DNA from: Rhexocercosporidium sp. MPI-PUGE-AT-0058
Taxonomy: Eukaryota > Ascomycota > Leotiomycetes > Helotiales
Reading direction: 5' to 3'
DNA: 64,000 nucleotides
NCBI GenBank assembly: GCA_020746875.1
Contig: JAGTJL010000017.1
Span: 1,178,001 to 1,242,000, forward strand
Shown: piece by piece, positions 46,706 through 58,775 of the stretch
Position numbering within the stretch: the first letter of the stretch is position 1
Layout: each line of letters begins with the position of its first letter
Notes under the pieces: generated by a model
Told to the model about the DNA's origin: nothing
Seen by the model: only the letters and a program-made list of their open reading frames with translations
The model's database searches: none
Position numbers and translations under genes: made by a program

Positions 46706-48057
46706 ATGATGAAGATCAAAGAGGTATGTCCTCCACATTTCCATCCAGATCTTGAGAATGCCTGCCTCTCCAGGGGCCCAGGATCAGACCAAGACACGAG
46801 AGAGTCTAATTTGACAACCCCAGCTCATAGTCTACCCTATCAAATCCATACGAGGCATCTCTCTCCCCAGCGCAACTCTAACGCCGCAAGGCCTACTCCA
46901 CGACCGTCGCTACCTCCTTCTCCGGCCCAAAGGAGATGAAACATGGTCCCATATGTTCATAGGCAATCAACCTGAAATGGCCCTTTTCCACTGCGATCTT
47001 CCTCCCTCGTCGCCAACATCCTCATCTTTCCCGGAAACCTTCATCGTTCGCTACCGCACCCCCACCCCAGCCATCACAACTCCCCATCCAAGCCATGCAA
47101 CAACGATCTCAATCCCCTTCTCTCCCATTCTAGACGACAAGGTAAAAACAAAACTAGAATTCAACACCTCCAAATCCTACCCAGCATGGATAATGGACGA
47201 CGAGATCAATGCCTGGTTCACCGCCTGTTTCGGCTACCCGGTCGTCCTCGCATTCTTCGGCGACAACCTTGGTATCCCCAAACCAAAATCTGACGTCATA
47301 GCTTCATCCTGGCTACGGGAAATGAAAGCTACAATTCCGTCTCAGGCTAGCAATGTGCAATTCTCGGACAACGCAGCCTTGCTCGTGACATCTGAAGCCT
47401 CACTCTCGGATCTACATCCCCGTCTCCCAGGCGAGGAGAAAGCTATTCATGAGAAGTTTCGTCCGAATATCATTGTCGATGGAACCGAGGCTTGGGAAGA
47501 GGATTTCTGGAAGACTTTGACTTTCCCGCGTTCGGGCGGTAGGGTGGTTCTTACGAGTAATTGTGCAAGATGTACTTCTGTTAATGTGGATCTCGAGCAT
47601 GGTAGTATGGGAGGAGGGGAGAGTGGACAGTTGCTCAAGAAGATGATGAAGGATCGGAGGATCGATATGGGGAAGAAGTGGGAGCCTGTTTTCGGAAGGT
47701 ATGGATTTCCGACTAGCCCAGGAACTGTGAGTGTTGGTGATGAGGTTGTGGTGGAGAAGGGAGAGAAAAAGAGTGTATGGAGTAAGTTATCTTTATTTCG
47801 ACCTGTTTTGACATTGAAGCGAGGGGAGATATAGACAAATATTTGTAGCCAACTGACAAGCTTCAGATGGCTTGGTACCCCGCCTCTCAACCTTCGAGCC
47901 AGCACCGGCGTCAGGAATACCGCTCTTCTCCAAGATCTCCTTCAAATACCGCCTTGCAAGCTACATCGCCATTCTCGCACTCTTTCTCGCCTTCACGAAA
48001 ATGCCTGAGGTGGGATATACATTCCAGTCCTGGTCCAGTAAACACAGTATAGCATGA
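46706..48057 (+). CDS. MOSC-domain (mARC-like) protein with C-terminal membrane segment
   Basis: Molybdenum-cofactor-binding MOSC protein with the N-terminal beta-barrel domain, related to mARC amidoxime reductases. Exons: 46706..46723 (only MMKIKE), 46824..47781, 47867..48057; introns 100 and 85 nt; 388 aa. The N-terminus after splicing reads MMKIKELIVYPIKSIRGISL, the family hallmark, then GLLHDRRYLLLRPKG. The MOSC core includes NCARCTSVNVDLEHG with Cys253 and Cys256 in the cofactor-ligand region, and ends GRYGFPTSPGTVSVGDEV. The third exon, in phase, adds a tail of about 60 residues with one hydrophobic helix (RLASYIAILALFLAF, about 354-368). That suggests tail anchoring; mARC proteins of animals are anchored at the N-terminus. 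If the last intron is retained, the protein ends at 47834 with a short tail instead. Confidence 0.88.
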
Positions 48058-51000
48058 CGCAACAAGTCAGCATCTTACAGGGATAGGAAAATAGTGTATT
48101 TCATATCTACCCAGAACACGATCTTTCATCGGCTACTTCGAATATAATGCCCAAGATCCGAATTCGAATGCGTCTTCAACTTTGTTTTGTCTCCGTCCTG
48201 GCTGAAGCGAGTGACTTGCCCCAAAGCGGCGAATATATTCCCAGCAAATAGTCCCCCCTCTCTTTATTTAACCCTCCTCATGTCAAGTCTCACAACATCG
48301 CCATCCCGATCCTGTAAGTTCCTATAGAGCATCCGATATGCGGAACCAGTAAGCACCTCATCTGAGTGAGTCTCAAGGCTGCATAACTTCCATCCATAAG
48401 GCTAGCTACTTTCCCATACCTATCAGTCAATCAAACAAAGCCACTTGTCATGCTACACAAACATAACTCTACCAAGCCTTTCCCAACACAGTTACATCGT
48501 CAATATAGACTCGATTTAATTCCACTATTGCAATCGGGACGTTACAGCAGGAGATGGGAGAGAAGAAGGGAGTAGGGAAGGAAAGGCCCGAACCACCACC
48601 ATCCCGTCACATTACGGCCCTATTATATGTACGTAGGAAACATGCATTATCTACGATGCCATACATTCATACATGATCGAGACGCGCCCCAATGTTGCAC
48701 AGCAGGACAATTTCCAATGCAAGATTGGAGGGAGTAAAGTGAGAAATATGATAGCCCTACGTAGTAATGCAGCGTTACGTACTACACAAAATCAAGCTAG
48801 AAGTTGCCCGCATCATTGATCAATGTTACACAACATACGTAGTGTCTCCCAGCGCCAGCACTACAATATCTTTCCCAGCCCGATCCGTCAATGTTGGACA
48901 AAAATGCAGCAGACCTCGCGGTACAATGCAGAAGGAACAGCCCTATATCGACAGACAGACGGGACGGATCGGGCCCTGACATGACGTGACGTGACGTGAT
49001 GTGAACCATATGCTGGAAAGTGATGGGAGGGGAGGATTAAGTTTGGTAGAGAAGCTTGGAGGGAAGCCTTACTTTGTTACTCAGGTACAACATAGTTACA
49101 CGGCATGGAGATGTGTTAGGAAAGGTTGTCCCAACGCCGTTCTTATGTTGCGGTGGAAATAATTGGGGGTTTGGGTTGGGTTGGGTTGTGTTGAGCTGAA
49201 TGGGAAGAAGTTGGAGGAGAGGTACGATGAAATTCTTCTTCTGGAATCGCTTCTTGTTCCTTGAGTATAAAATATAGTGTATGGATGAATCCACCTGGCA
49301 TTCACCCACCTCACGTGAGCATGCGACATTACGTACAGATAACTAGGCTGCATAGAGACTAGTGCACTTATGGCCCGCTTTTATAAGGCTGAGCTCTCTC
49401 TAGAATCGTAGAAATACAGACTTAAGAACCAACAACACCAGAACCCCCTGTGACATCAATACATAGGCATGACTGGGTCTCCCTTTGGAGAATGAGATTT
49501 GGGAGCCGTAGATCTCAAGTAAAAAGAGACTAGGAAGTGCCCACTTGAATCATCCAATTTCGTCAGTAGTTCCATCGTATGCTTCAGATTTCAGCTCAGC
49601 TCCGTTGTCCAATTTGCTGTCCTAAGGGTCTCGTTCAAGAAGAAAGAGCACTAGTACAAATCACCATTCTTTAATCCTAGACTCTCAGCAAAAAGAGAGA
49701 TTTTCATTCATACTCTCATCTATCTAGACCAGTACAAGACAATTGGGATGTTCGGAAACGCCAGTGTGAAAAGAGTCAAAAAACAACCTACCCGTACTTG
49801 CGTACACCATCTTAATTTACGCGCGCTTGCTTCCTCCCACAATTTGCTTTTCCGTTTAGACGACCTTCCCAGTAAAATCAGAATCAACCAACTCAAATCA
49901 AACGAAAACAGCAGAAAAACAAAAGCACCCGCTAGCAAAGTCTAACCCACCCGCCTGTTTTCTTGGAAGTACAGCGACAATAGCCGAGACCGTGTAATGT
50001 GCAGAAACAAATGAAAAACGAGCCCGATGCGCTGGTCACCGATGCCAAACAGACAGAAAAAACAAGAGGTGATTCAGGATGAGCTGTTGTCCTGTAGCCC
50101 AACAGCTTCTCAGGAGGAGGAAACAAGTCGAGGAGCAAGCAAGCAAGGACACGCGTCCGCTTGTAAGCTGTAACAGCAAACATTGCTCCTGCCCGAAAGA
50201 AACCGTTGCAGTGTTCGGCTCCAAAGTTATCCGTCCATCTGTCCATCAAATCAAGCCCATCAAATCAAGCCACGGGATTTTCTGTGATCCAAGTAGAACA
50301 GACCATGGTTTCTTGCCTGATTGATGGTTTGCTGAAGGAAATGTCGAGCTGGGTTGTTGAGGTTGGGTATGCAGAAGGTCGGTGGTCTAATTTGAAAAGT
50401 CGGCAATATCAAATTGCATCGTACCGAAGGCAGACAAGCAAACAAACAATGTAAAGAAATTCGTGAAAGTCGTGAAATGGGTATTGCAGTCGTGGTCAAA
50501 CGCCGTCAGACAGACAGAATGACCTGTGCCAGAGAACTGAGTGACATGTCAGATCGCCTCAACAACCCCTGCGCTTCCCATGCTGTCATATGTATATGCA
50601 TGCAGCCTAAAGAAGAAAAACAAAGCCAAAGCCGCACGCACACCCACATCACACCGCATCGCATCAAGGTGCATTGCATAATGTGTTCTATTGGCTGTGA
50701 GAGGCTGAGACATTTTGACGCGTTGGGATTCGGAGACAATGGTTTGGGACCCCAATTCTGACAGCCGAGGGAATCGAATATAGCACGGAGGACAGGCCGG
50801 AACTGGAGATGGCGTATCGGACATAAAGAGGATTGTACAATTGAGGATTGGTGCTTTTGGGAAAGGTTTCTTTTCAAGGTCGATTCGCGTTGGTCGTTTG
50901 TCGCTGCTTGTTCATCTGACACAAGTTGCTTGTTTGCTAGCGTGTTGAGGATGGAGGAAGTAGTTGTTGCTTTTTGCGATAGTTGCCGTTTTTGACAAAT

Positions 51001-51503
51001 GAGAGCCAAGAACCTGCATATCGACGTCAGTGAATATTCTTCTTATTCCCATCCATATGTATTCAGATTTCGATCTTGATAGTTGGGTGGTGGGGAGAAT
51101 CCGAGAAGTGAACAGGGGCCAAATTGCGAACGCATAACTCAGCCATCCAAATGCCAGTTCTGTCACATCTCAACAGAGACAGATCCACGCCCACTTTCCT
51201 GTTTGCCTGGGTGTGGTTCGTCTGATAAATAGAGATGACTTGTGGTATCGTATGATAATGGCACCCTGAGCCTAAACAGGCCCGGTAATGGGGATACAGT
51301 AAGGATGTGGTTTGGGATTGATGAGTGCGGGATTGCAGGACTAGATGAATATGATATGCAATGTACAGATCAAAGACGCAGATATGAGATGATGGAACAT
51401 ACCGGAACCCAAGAACTGACAAGCCAGACTTTCTTGCAAGAGAATCAAAACCGGCCACAAAGAGCAGATACCAACAAGCAGGCAACAAAATCGAACAGAC
51501 AAG
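48058..51503. other. Gene-poor region, 3.4 kb
   Basis: No gene supported. It contains an ACGT-core motif cluster (48.6-49.0 kb) and a G/T-rich stretch at 49156-49196. Overlapping open frames on both strands at 50-51.5 kb have no family features. Confidence 0.45.
48977..49004. promoter_or_regulatory. Tandem TGACG array (CRE/ATF-like cores)
   Basis: Five-base-period repeat of TGACG/TGATG giving three overlapping TGACGT cores, the sequence bound by CRE/ATF bZIP factors. Four palindromic (G/C/T/A)TACGTA-like sites lie 130-350 nt to the left (about 48628, 48758, 48775, 48836). Could be an enhancer or a simple repeat. Confidence 0.35.
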
Positions 51504-51761
51504 TTAGGCCTTGTTGGTACAAGGTCTACACGTCTTCAACTTGCAGTACTTGCATTCGAAGATGTACCAATGTGGCCCAGAATGACACATGGAGCAGATC
51601 CACTGGATGAGCGTCGACTCGGACTTCAGAAGGTTGAAAGAGTGGTGGCAGTAGTTTGGAACAGCCATTGTGCCTGGTGTGTAGAGAGTGGGAGGATTTG
51701 TCTGGAGGTTGAGATCGAATGCAGGCGAGATTGATATGTAGGATCTGTGGGGGTTTAGCAT
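51504..51761 (-). CDS. Small zinc-ribbon-like protein
   Basis: An 85 aa frame from ATG 51761, or 54 aa from the internal ATG at 51668 (MAVPNYCHHSFNLL). The C-terminal half has WICSMCHSGPHWYIFECKYC followed by KLKTCRPC: C-x2-C-x10-C-x2-C-x4-C-x2-C, a compact zinc-binding layout with a GPHWYI core. I recall similar very short fungal proteins with C-x2-C-HSGPH-x(n)-C-x2-C but cannot name a family. An upstream exon is possible, because an acceptor (TTGCAG) and donor (CCAG|GTACAT) occur about 50 nt before the first ATG. It stands alone in a gene-poor stretch. Confidence 0.55.
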   Translation of the reverse strand: MLNPHRSYISISPAFDLNLQTNPPTLYTPGTMAVPNYCHHSFNLLKSESTLIQWICSMCHSGPHWYIFECKYCKLKTCRPCTNKA

Positions 51762-54561
51762 TGTATTTCAAAAGTAGATCTATCACAATGTACCTGGTGT
51801 TTGCGCTGCTGCAAGACAGAATTAGAGCAAAGCAAGTGGGAATAGTGCCGTGTTAAGGTCGAAGTTGTAGAAAGAAGTCAAATTCGAAGTCGAAGTCGCA
51901 GGGGCAACTTGAGTTGAAAGGAAGGTTAGCACGTTGTTAACGGAGGATAAGTTCGCGTTCCTTCAACTCAAAAACTCGCTTCGTCCGAAAGGTGAACAGG
52001 AGAAGGTATCAGATAGGAAGCTCTCACAGATGACAGTGAATAACGATCTTTGTCGCTTCCTCCTTCACAAGTCCAAACCTCTTGTGGGGGCTGGCAAGTC
52101 TTAAATCGTCCGGTCCGGTCAAGATGAAATGGCAAAGTCCCAACCAGAAAGAATTCCGTTTCCTTCCTCGAGCCAATCCGAAAGTAATAATGTGTTGAGA
52201 AACGTTAGATGGCGGATTCGAGGACCAAGTATGTGGGGTATAGTTGCAGGGCAATAGAAGCACAGGATAGAAGCATAGCAAGGCAAGATGGAGCAGGGCA
52301 AGCAACGCAGAGAAGCCGAACGAAGCAATCGAAGGACGCACGTAACCACGCAAGCAGGCAAGCAAACACGCCCTTTGTGCAATCAAAAATGACCAACAGA
52401 TTTGAGGAACCGCCTTCTTTTTGCTTTTTCTGCGTCCTCCCTCTTTGGGCTTCCCTTGGATACTTTTTGATGAGGCCGGGCCGCGTCCGTATGTTCGTTG
52501 GGAGCAGGTTATGTACGATGGATGAGGATGTTTGTACGTAGGTAGTATGTACTGTTGAAGCGTATAGAACAGAACAGTTAGGAAGTATGCACTGAGCCAG
52601 TCCAGCATGCAACCGGAGAGAGAACCGGGTGTATATACGTTCGTATGGGACGCTGCATACGCATGTCGTAACGTTTTCGGACTCAGGAAGTAAAGTGATT
52701 GCGTTGAGTGAGTAGAAAGAAACTCTAGGGCCAACGGAAGAGGAGCCGGATGGAGTCAACCAGAATGGTGGATTCCCAATGCTAACCTAGGGTAAATCTG
52801 AGAAGATGTCAAAGCTGGAGCCAGAAGTAGAACAAAGTGTCCTGAAAAGAGAATCTTTGGCAAGGAGTTGTCTGGCAGAGGATAGAAGTAAGGCGGTTGA
52901 GAGGAGGGATGGAGCTTGTTCTTTGCTGGTGCTACAACAAGTCAACCTTCGCTAGCACGGCCATTAAGCATGGATAGGAAAACCGGACTGAATTGGTGTG
53001 CCTCGTGGATGTGGGTACAAATGTGAATGTACTCGTCGTTACCGTGGGAAGGGTAGACATGGATATGGCATCGAATACTTTCTGCCTTTGGGCAATTGAA
53101 TTCATGGAAAATATATGAGGGGGGTGTGGATGCGAAGGAGATGTGTAGGGGAAGGGAGAGAGCCAGCAGGACGACAAGACATGAAGGACCAGCAATTTAG
53201 GAGACAAGTATTGCACGTATCACACAGTCGCAAGTACAGCAAAAGGTACATTGTGGCAGGTGGAGAGAAGGGGAGCGCGTAGGTACCAGCTCCAGTGACT
53301 GGGTCGAAGTGGTGTGTGCCAGGAGGTTAGTGCCAATGCCCAACGTCTTGGTTGGTAGCGAGTGGAGTGGACCACTTTCTTCACTTCGCCGAACCTAGAG
53401 CCAGAGCAAAGATGGGCAAGAATCAGCGAGCCAGCAACCTATCCTTGCGAGAGTCCGAACCAAAAAAAATGCTATAATTTAACTACTATGCTAAGCTGAG
53501 CCTGCTATTGGTCCTTGCAAAAGAGCTCTACATGCCGCGGAGCCCGGGAGGACGTGCTGCCCCTCTTGAAAGTCTTAGTGCTCGTTTGTTTGCCTTATTA
53601 AACGAGCGAGATTCGTCTACCTTGGTACTTGGGAAGCAAAATATACTTTCGGTACTGGAATATTCTGGGATGGACGGTCTGGAAGATGACTTTGCGCACT
53701 GATACTGCTGCCACATGGACGTTGCGCTGTAACTAAAGCAGCTAGGAGATTTTCCATGCCACTATCAAATAACCTTTGGCGCAGTGTGCCTTGGTAGTGG
53801 CTGGCCTGGAGGGGCTACTTCGTACATTCAGAATTGCGGCCGAGGCTGGTCGTTGGTGCGGATGAGAAAGTGTGGAAAAGGCAGGTCAGCGATGACTTCA
53901 TGGGCGCTGAATTGCCTTTGGTCGGCTGGTCTGGATATGTCTGATCGCATACCCCCGAGTTGCTTATCCTTGTTATATCTGAACCTAAACAGTCGAAGCG
54001 TGGACGCTTGCTAGACATCTCTCGGACTTTCGTCAGCTTTTGGGTTGCAGGTACCCTTTACTTTTCTACCCCTACCAGTAATTTACATGATATCTTTTTT
54101 ATCAAATCCTACACCTCAGCCCAACGCACAACTCTTTCCGATTAGAAGCTGACATTTTCCTCTATTTGACTTAACGGAAGGACTTCCCCGCGCGCCTTCA
54201 ACAACTGGGACCAGGTTTGCATGAAAGGCATAAATCGTATGACCGCCGATATCCGGTTGAGTGAAGGCAATAATGGAAGGGAGCCAAAGAATTAGTTAGG
54301 TATGTATTACCAAAGAACTTTAGCATATATCGATGTCAGGCATCTGTAAGCCTGCCTTTCTGTAAGGAGGGACCAGACGAATCTGCAGCCTATACATCCT
54401 CTGTCTAGCAGATACTGAGTCATCTCTGTACCTATCCTCTGTACCTATCTTCATTCAGCATCATAGTTTGCAGGCATACGCCGTACGAAACTGCTGTAAC
54501 GGTGAGAGATGCAGGCGCCTCGTGGCGGTGGTTAGGGTGGGAGTAGAACTGCAAGGTCTGG
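51762..54561. other. Gene-poor region, 2.8 kb
   Basis: Long antisense-type frames on - (52024-52734, 52205-52759) overlap each other in different phases and show no domain, so I do not call them. Nothing else supported. Confidence 0.4.
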
Positions 54562-54900
54562 TTAGTGGGAATGGTTGCAAAGGGGCTTGATATCCGCTGT
54601 CAAATCCACCGAGGGGGGCTCATCTATTGGGCTGGGCATACAGCATTGATCGCAGCATATGGAACAGTGGAACTGAACGAAAGGACGCCATCGTGACCCG
54701 GGATGCCAAGTACCGGAACAGCAAGGAGGAGGAAGAACAAGAAGGAGAGGAAGGCGCAACAATGTTTTAGGAACCGTCCCTGGCGCGTGAAGCTGCCTCA
54801 TGTGATACCAGTACGTGTAATATTGTAGGTAATCATACACGTGCTCAAAAGGATTATTCTTGAATTCCTCGGTCCAATCCTTCCCTATGAACTCACACAT
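54562..54900 (-). CDS. Possible small hypothetical protein
   Basis: A 112-codon frame beginning MCEFIGKDWTEEFKNNPFEH followed by VYDYLQYYTYWYHMRQL. This first third has the charged/aromatic balance of real protein. The rest is Leu/Pro rich, then has a Cys-rich stretch (FHCSICCDQCCMPSP) and ends with KPLCNHSH. No family recognised. The middle may be intronic. Low confidence. Confidence 0.27.
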   Translation of the reverse strand: MCEFIGKDWTEEFKNNPFEHVYDYLQYYTYWYHMRQLHAPGTVPKTLLRLPLLLVLPPPCCSGTWHPGSRWRPFVQFHCSICCDQCCMPSPIDEPPSVDLTADIKPLCNHSH

Positions 54901-55051
54901 GTCATTCTAATAATAATACAAGGCTTCCAATATCTATCAATTCCAAACGGCCTCACCCACGAATCACGATCCGTACCTGGTTTGAGCATCATTCGCGATC
55001 CACAAAAGCAGACCCATCTGCATAACAACACCACGATTAACGTCTAGAAGA

Positions 55052-55085
55052 TCCAGGGATCCGAACCATGTTCCAGGGATCCGAA
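55052..55085. repeat. Short tandem duplication
   Basis: TCCAGGGATCCGAA occurs twice, 20 bp apart. A third partial TTCCAG follows. Confidence 0.7.
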
Positions 55086-56892
55086 TGGTATTCCAGTAAC
55101 CCAGGGTTTAGGTTGCCGGTAATGGTACCACAACATGGCAGGGCAACGGCACCTGGCAACTACGGAGTTGTATCCTGAAATGGTGGAGTGCAGACTGGAG
55201 ATCTTGCACCTTGCTTGCTGGTCTCGAACGGCATGAAGGTTGGATGAAGAATCTCCTGATGCCCGGTTGCCCTAAGAAAGAGATATCGATATTCAGCTCA
55301 CCAGGTGAAGCTGACGACCAGGAATAATTATGGAAAATTTTAAGAGGTCCTTGACACAAGGAAGACAAAGCCGCTGAACTGTCAGCCAATCGATACTAAG
55401 TCTGCATACAAATACTAAATCTGACACAGATCAACCATCGAGCCTCATCATGAGCACCCATCATCCACCATTCTCCCCGTTCGCCTCATCCACTCCACGC
55501 CTCACTTGACGCCTGCCCCTCACGGAATCTCACCACCGAACACCCTTCAGAGCCCCTGCTTGCCCTAATCACGCTGCCGTGTTCCGGAACGCACGCTATC
55601 GGCACATGTTCTGCCTAGCAACCCGCCTCCACCTCTTTCTCAGCTCCACTGGCTCCTATCTGAGACCCTGCCGCACCCCAACGGCCCGCCAATCACTATA
55701 TACATATATTAGGCGATCAAGTTCAAATAAAACGGTCGCAGGGTTCAAAACTTCAATCAATTCAGTCAGTCATACCCAAAAACCGGAGAATATTCAAGAA
55801 AATTGTAATTTGAGAAGGAGAAAGCCGCTCGTCCGCTCGCCGGCTCGCGGATAAGAAGCCATTGAACTGCCCAGCCCCGGAAGCTAATATTATCGAAGCG
55901 AGACAGCGAGGGCGGAATTTACCTAGAAGGATCGATGGAAGCCTGAGTGAGACCTTCGAAAAGGGGGGCTGAGACTAAAAGGAAGCATGCGAGACACACA
56001 GCTTTATTTGCGTACCTTTCTTCTTCTTGTTCTTCTAGAACATGAGATTTCATAGGTCGGGTTGGAGCTGCTGCAATTTGGCTATTTCCTGTAGTGGTCA
56101 AACAGGGCAGCTTCTTGAGCAACTGTCTCGGCACATCCACCGTAAGCAGGAGAGAACGGCCCGGGAGAAATGGAAGTATGATCCGGATAATGAATTGATA
56201 CATCTAGTACTTTTAGGTTCTGGTACTTTGCGGTCGCCGTTCCAGCCTGTGTTGATTTGTGATAACTTTGCCATCTCAAACAAAAGACCCCCCCGCTTCT
56301 CCTCGCTTCGTTTCCACCCTCATTCCCCTTTAATTCGTATCACCTCCACCGCCTACAAATCTACACACCTACCGCCCTGCAAGAACAACCCAAAGCAGCC
56401 ACCAAGAACAGAAAGATACAAAACCTAAACGCCCATCTGTCTCAGCTACCACTACCCAGATTGACTAGCTGCAGGCCGATCTAAAACCAGCCTAGCACTT
56501 CTTCTTAAGTAATGGTACCGGTACAATAATTACTCCCCGCCACGCACATAAAGCTACTGAGCGTGCCTGCAGGTCACCTCTTCAGGACATTCTTGATTTT
56601 GCGATATCGTGATCCTTGAATATATCGCATCGTAAATGAATCCAGTCGGACCTTTCTTTCCTACCTGGTCTTTTCTTGAGTAGGTGAGAGCTGTGCCGAA
56701 TTGCCTTTGGTGTTCGCGTTGGCCAATCATAGGATACTATTTATGCCATATCATTTCCTTTTAGAGGCGTTTGTCAGTGATGACGAAGTGATTGTATCTC
56801 CGTACCGTTCGTCCGCTTTGACCTTGTTACTCCATTCCGCTCCCTCGCTTCCCTCGGAATGCGGAGGTTGATGGTGTGTGGTATGGTGTGGG

Positions 56893-56914
56893 TGAGATGA
56901 GATGAGATGAGATG
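56893..56914. repeat. (GATGA)n microsatellite
   Basis: About four pentanucleotide units. No coding role seen. Confidence 0.75.
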
Positions 56915-57931
56915 AAGCGCTCTGTGATTTTCCTAAACAGACACTCTCTCTTCAACTTCCACCTCTCGCAAGCACAGCTGTACCGCCCGGGTCAATTCAA
57001 GAATGACATCCGTAAACCCATCAGCCCTTCCTTACACTTGATCAAACCCTTCGCTTTCCATGCCATCCGAATGAATGCATTTCACCGCCCCCAACTCCCA
57101 GCTCCATTATTTCCCAATCAACCCACCCGCATAAGCGAACCCCATACCACGCTCCCTATCAATATCAATATCACAAACAAAACTCTCCGTATTAAGTACC
57201 TCCTCTCTCACTCCAGTCTCCACTGACCCATCCCACCGCATTTCAACGGCCGTACACCCTTAGTCTTATTTCCAGAAACCACATGGCAGGCTAGGATCTC
57301 TACTGCATGCACGCAGGCATGCGTGCCAAGGGACGAGGCATCAGTTAGTGCGTTCGTGCATGCAGAGGAGGGGTAGGAATATGCACGATGATGCTTCCAG
57401 AGATGCGAAACGCATGGTGGGGGTCTGCTCCCCTTACCTCTGTGATGCGATTTCTGGTGAAAGGCTAGCCCCACACGGCACCGCAATTGATATCATCAAA
57501 ACTCACGAAGTTCGAAATCGCAAGTTATATGCAGGCAGGAAGTATATTCAATACCACCTTATCACACCCCTTCCGTAACCTTCCTCCGTACCTAGTACTA
57601 TTCTTATTGCAATGTAATTATGGTACCGGCACCATATCGTACGATAGCCTAATGCCATACACAATGTAAAGCGGAGTACTTCTTCTTTCGACTTCACGAG
57701 CATACCGGTTTCTCACCACGAAGTAGAGTAACATCATTACTCTTATGCATTCTATATCAGAAACCCATTATCCATTCCCCTTCCGTCCGGTAGATGGTCA
57801 CGGTATATCTGACCCCAATAAGTCATACCCCGTAGCGAAGGGGCCGGAAACCGACAAAAAGGAGCCGCATAATCGAGACGGGATGTCATGTCGGAAAATC
57901 CCCCGTCACCAGCTCGTACCGCTGTCAGACC

Positions 57932-57964
57932 GACCTACCTACCTACCTGCCTGCCTGCCTACCT
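57932..57964. repeat. (ACCT)n(GCCT)n microsatellite
   Basis: Four-base repeat changing from ACCT to GCCT units, with no coding context. Confidence 0.8.
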
Positions 57965-58775
57965 ATTCTGTCATGTCAGGCTTACGCAATATACGATTAC
58001 ATCTCTCTGTCTCCCTTGCTCTTCTAATACAAGTATTCACTCCACCACACCATCTTCGGACTCCCGTACACAAACCGTCTCATCCCATCTTTTCCAGCGA
58101 TTCGATCATCATGCGTTCGCGACTTGCCCCCCATGCTCCCACTCAACTCACAGCGAAAACCACGCAACCAAGAATCCGGGTCATTTTCCCTCACGGGATC
58201 TGCGGCTTGCTTATCAATCTCCCTCCTTGCATGAACGCCCGCTCAGCGTTGGCAACGCTTCTCTTTTTTGGCCTTGAATGAACAATCTTCCCATTTTCAT
58301 TCATATGGATAGGTAAGAACGGTTATTAGAAATGTTCTGCTCTTGTACCGTATCCTGATTCCTGATATACTTTCCGTCCGCTTAGTTAAGTCGATCAATT
58401 ATTCGATTGAAAACCTGTACGTAGAAGAGTAGAACCCGAAAAAGGAAATCAACAATTCCCACTTTGAGAATTACATACATGCATGCACGCCTCTCCATTC
58501 CCTTTTCTCTAACTACCAACAACCAATAAACTCCACATCCAACGTCCAAATCCCAAATCCCACATTGCTCCCCTCTCCCTTCCCATCCACATCACACTCC
58601 CCGCCACCAACATTAGAACCTCTCAACCACCCACTTTAATGACAACGATGCGGAACCAACCTTAAGTCCAACAAAAGCAATCCTCGCCACTCATCATCCA
58701 CTTCACTCCCATCCCCCATCTCCCACCTCCCCTACGCTATACGCCACCGTTTCCCTGCTCGTTAAAGCTGCAGTA

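Larger units (their letters stand above)
54901..58775. other. Gene-poor region, 3.9 kb
   Basis: No gene supported. It contains a 20-bp tandem duplication at 55052-55085, a (GATGA)n run at 56893-56914 and an (ACCT)/(GCCT) run at 57932-57964. Pro/His-rich frames at 57745-58281 + reflect C-rich sequence. Confidence 0.45.

Noticed and set aside
49156..49196. GGGTT/GGGTTT repeats as an interstitial telomere
   Set aside because: Irregular and lacks the TTAGGG unit of filamentous ascomycetes; simple G/T-rich sequence.
52024..52759. Overlapping frames of 236 and 184 codons on -
   Set aside because: They overlap in different phases, have no family features, and Cys/Leu/Ser content typical of non-coding C-rich DNA.
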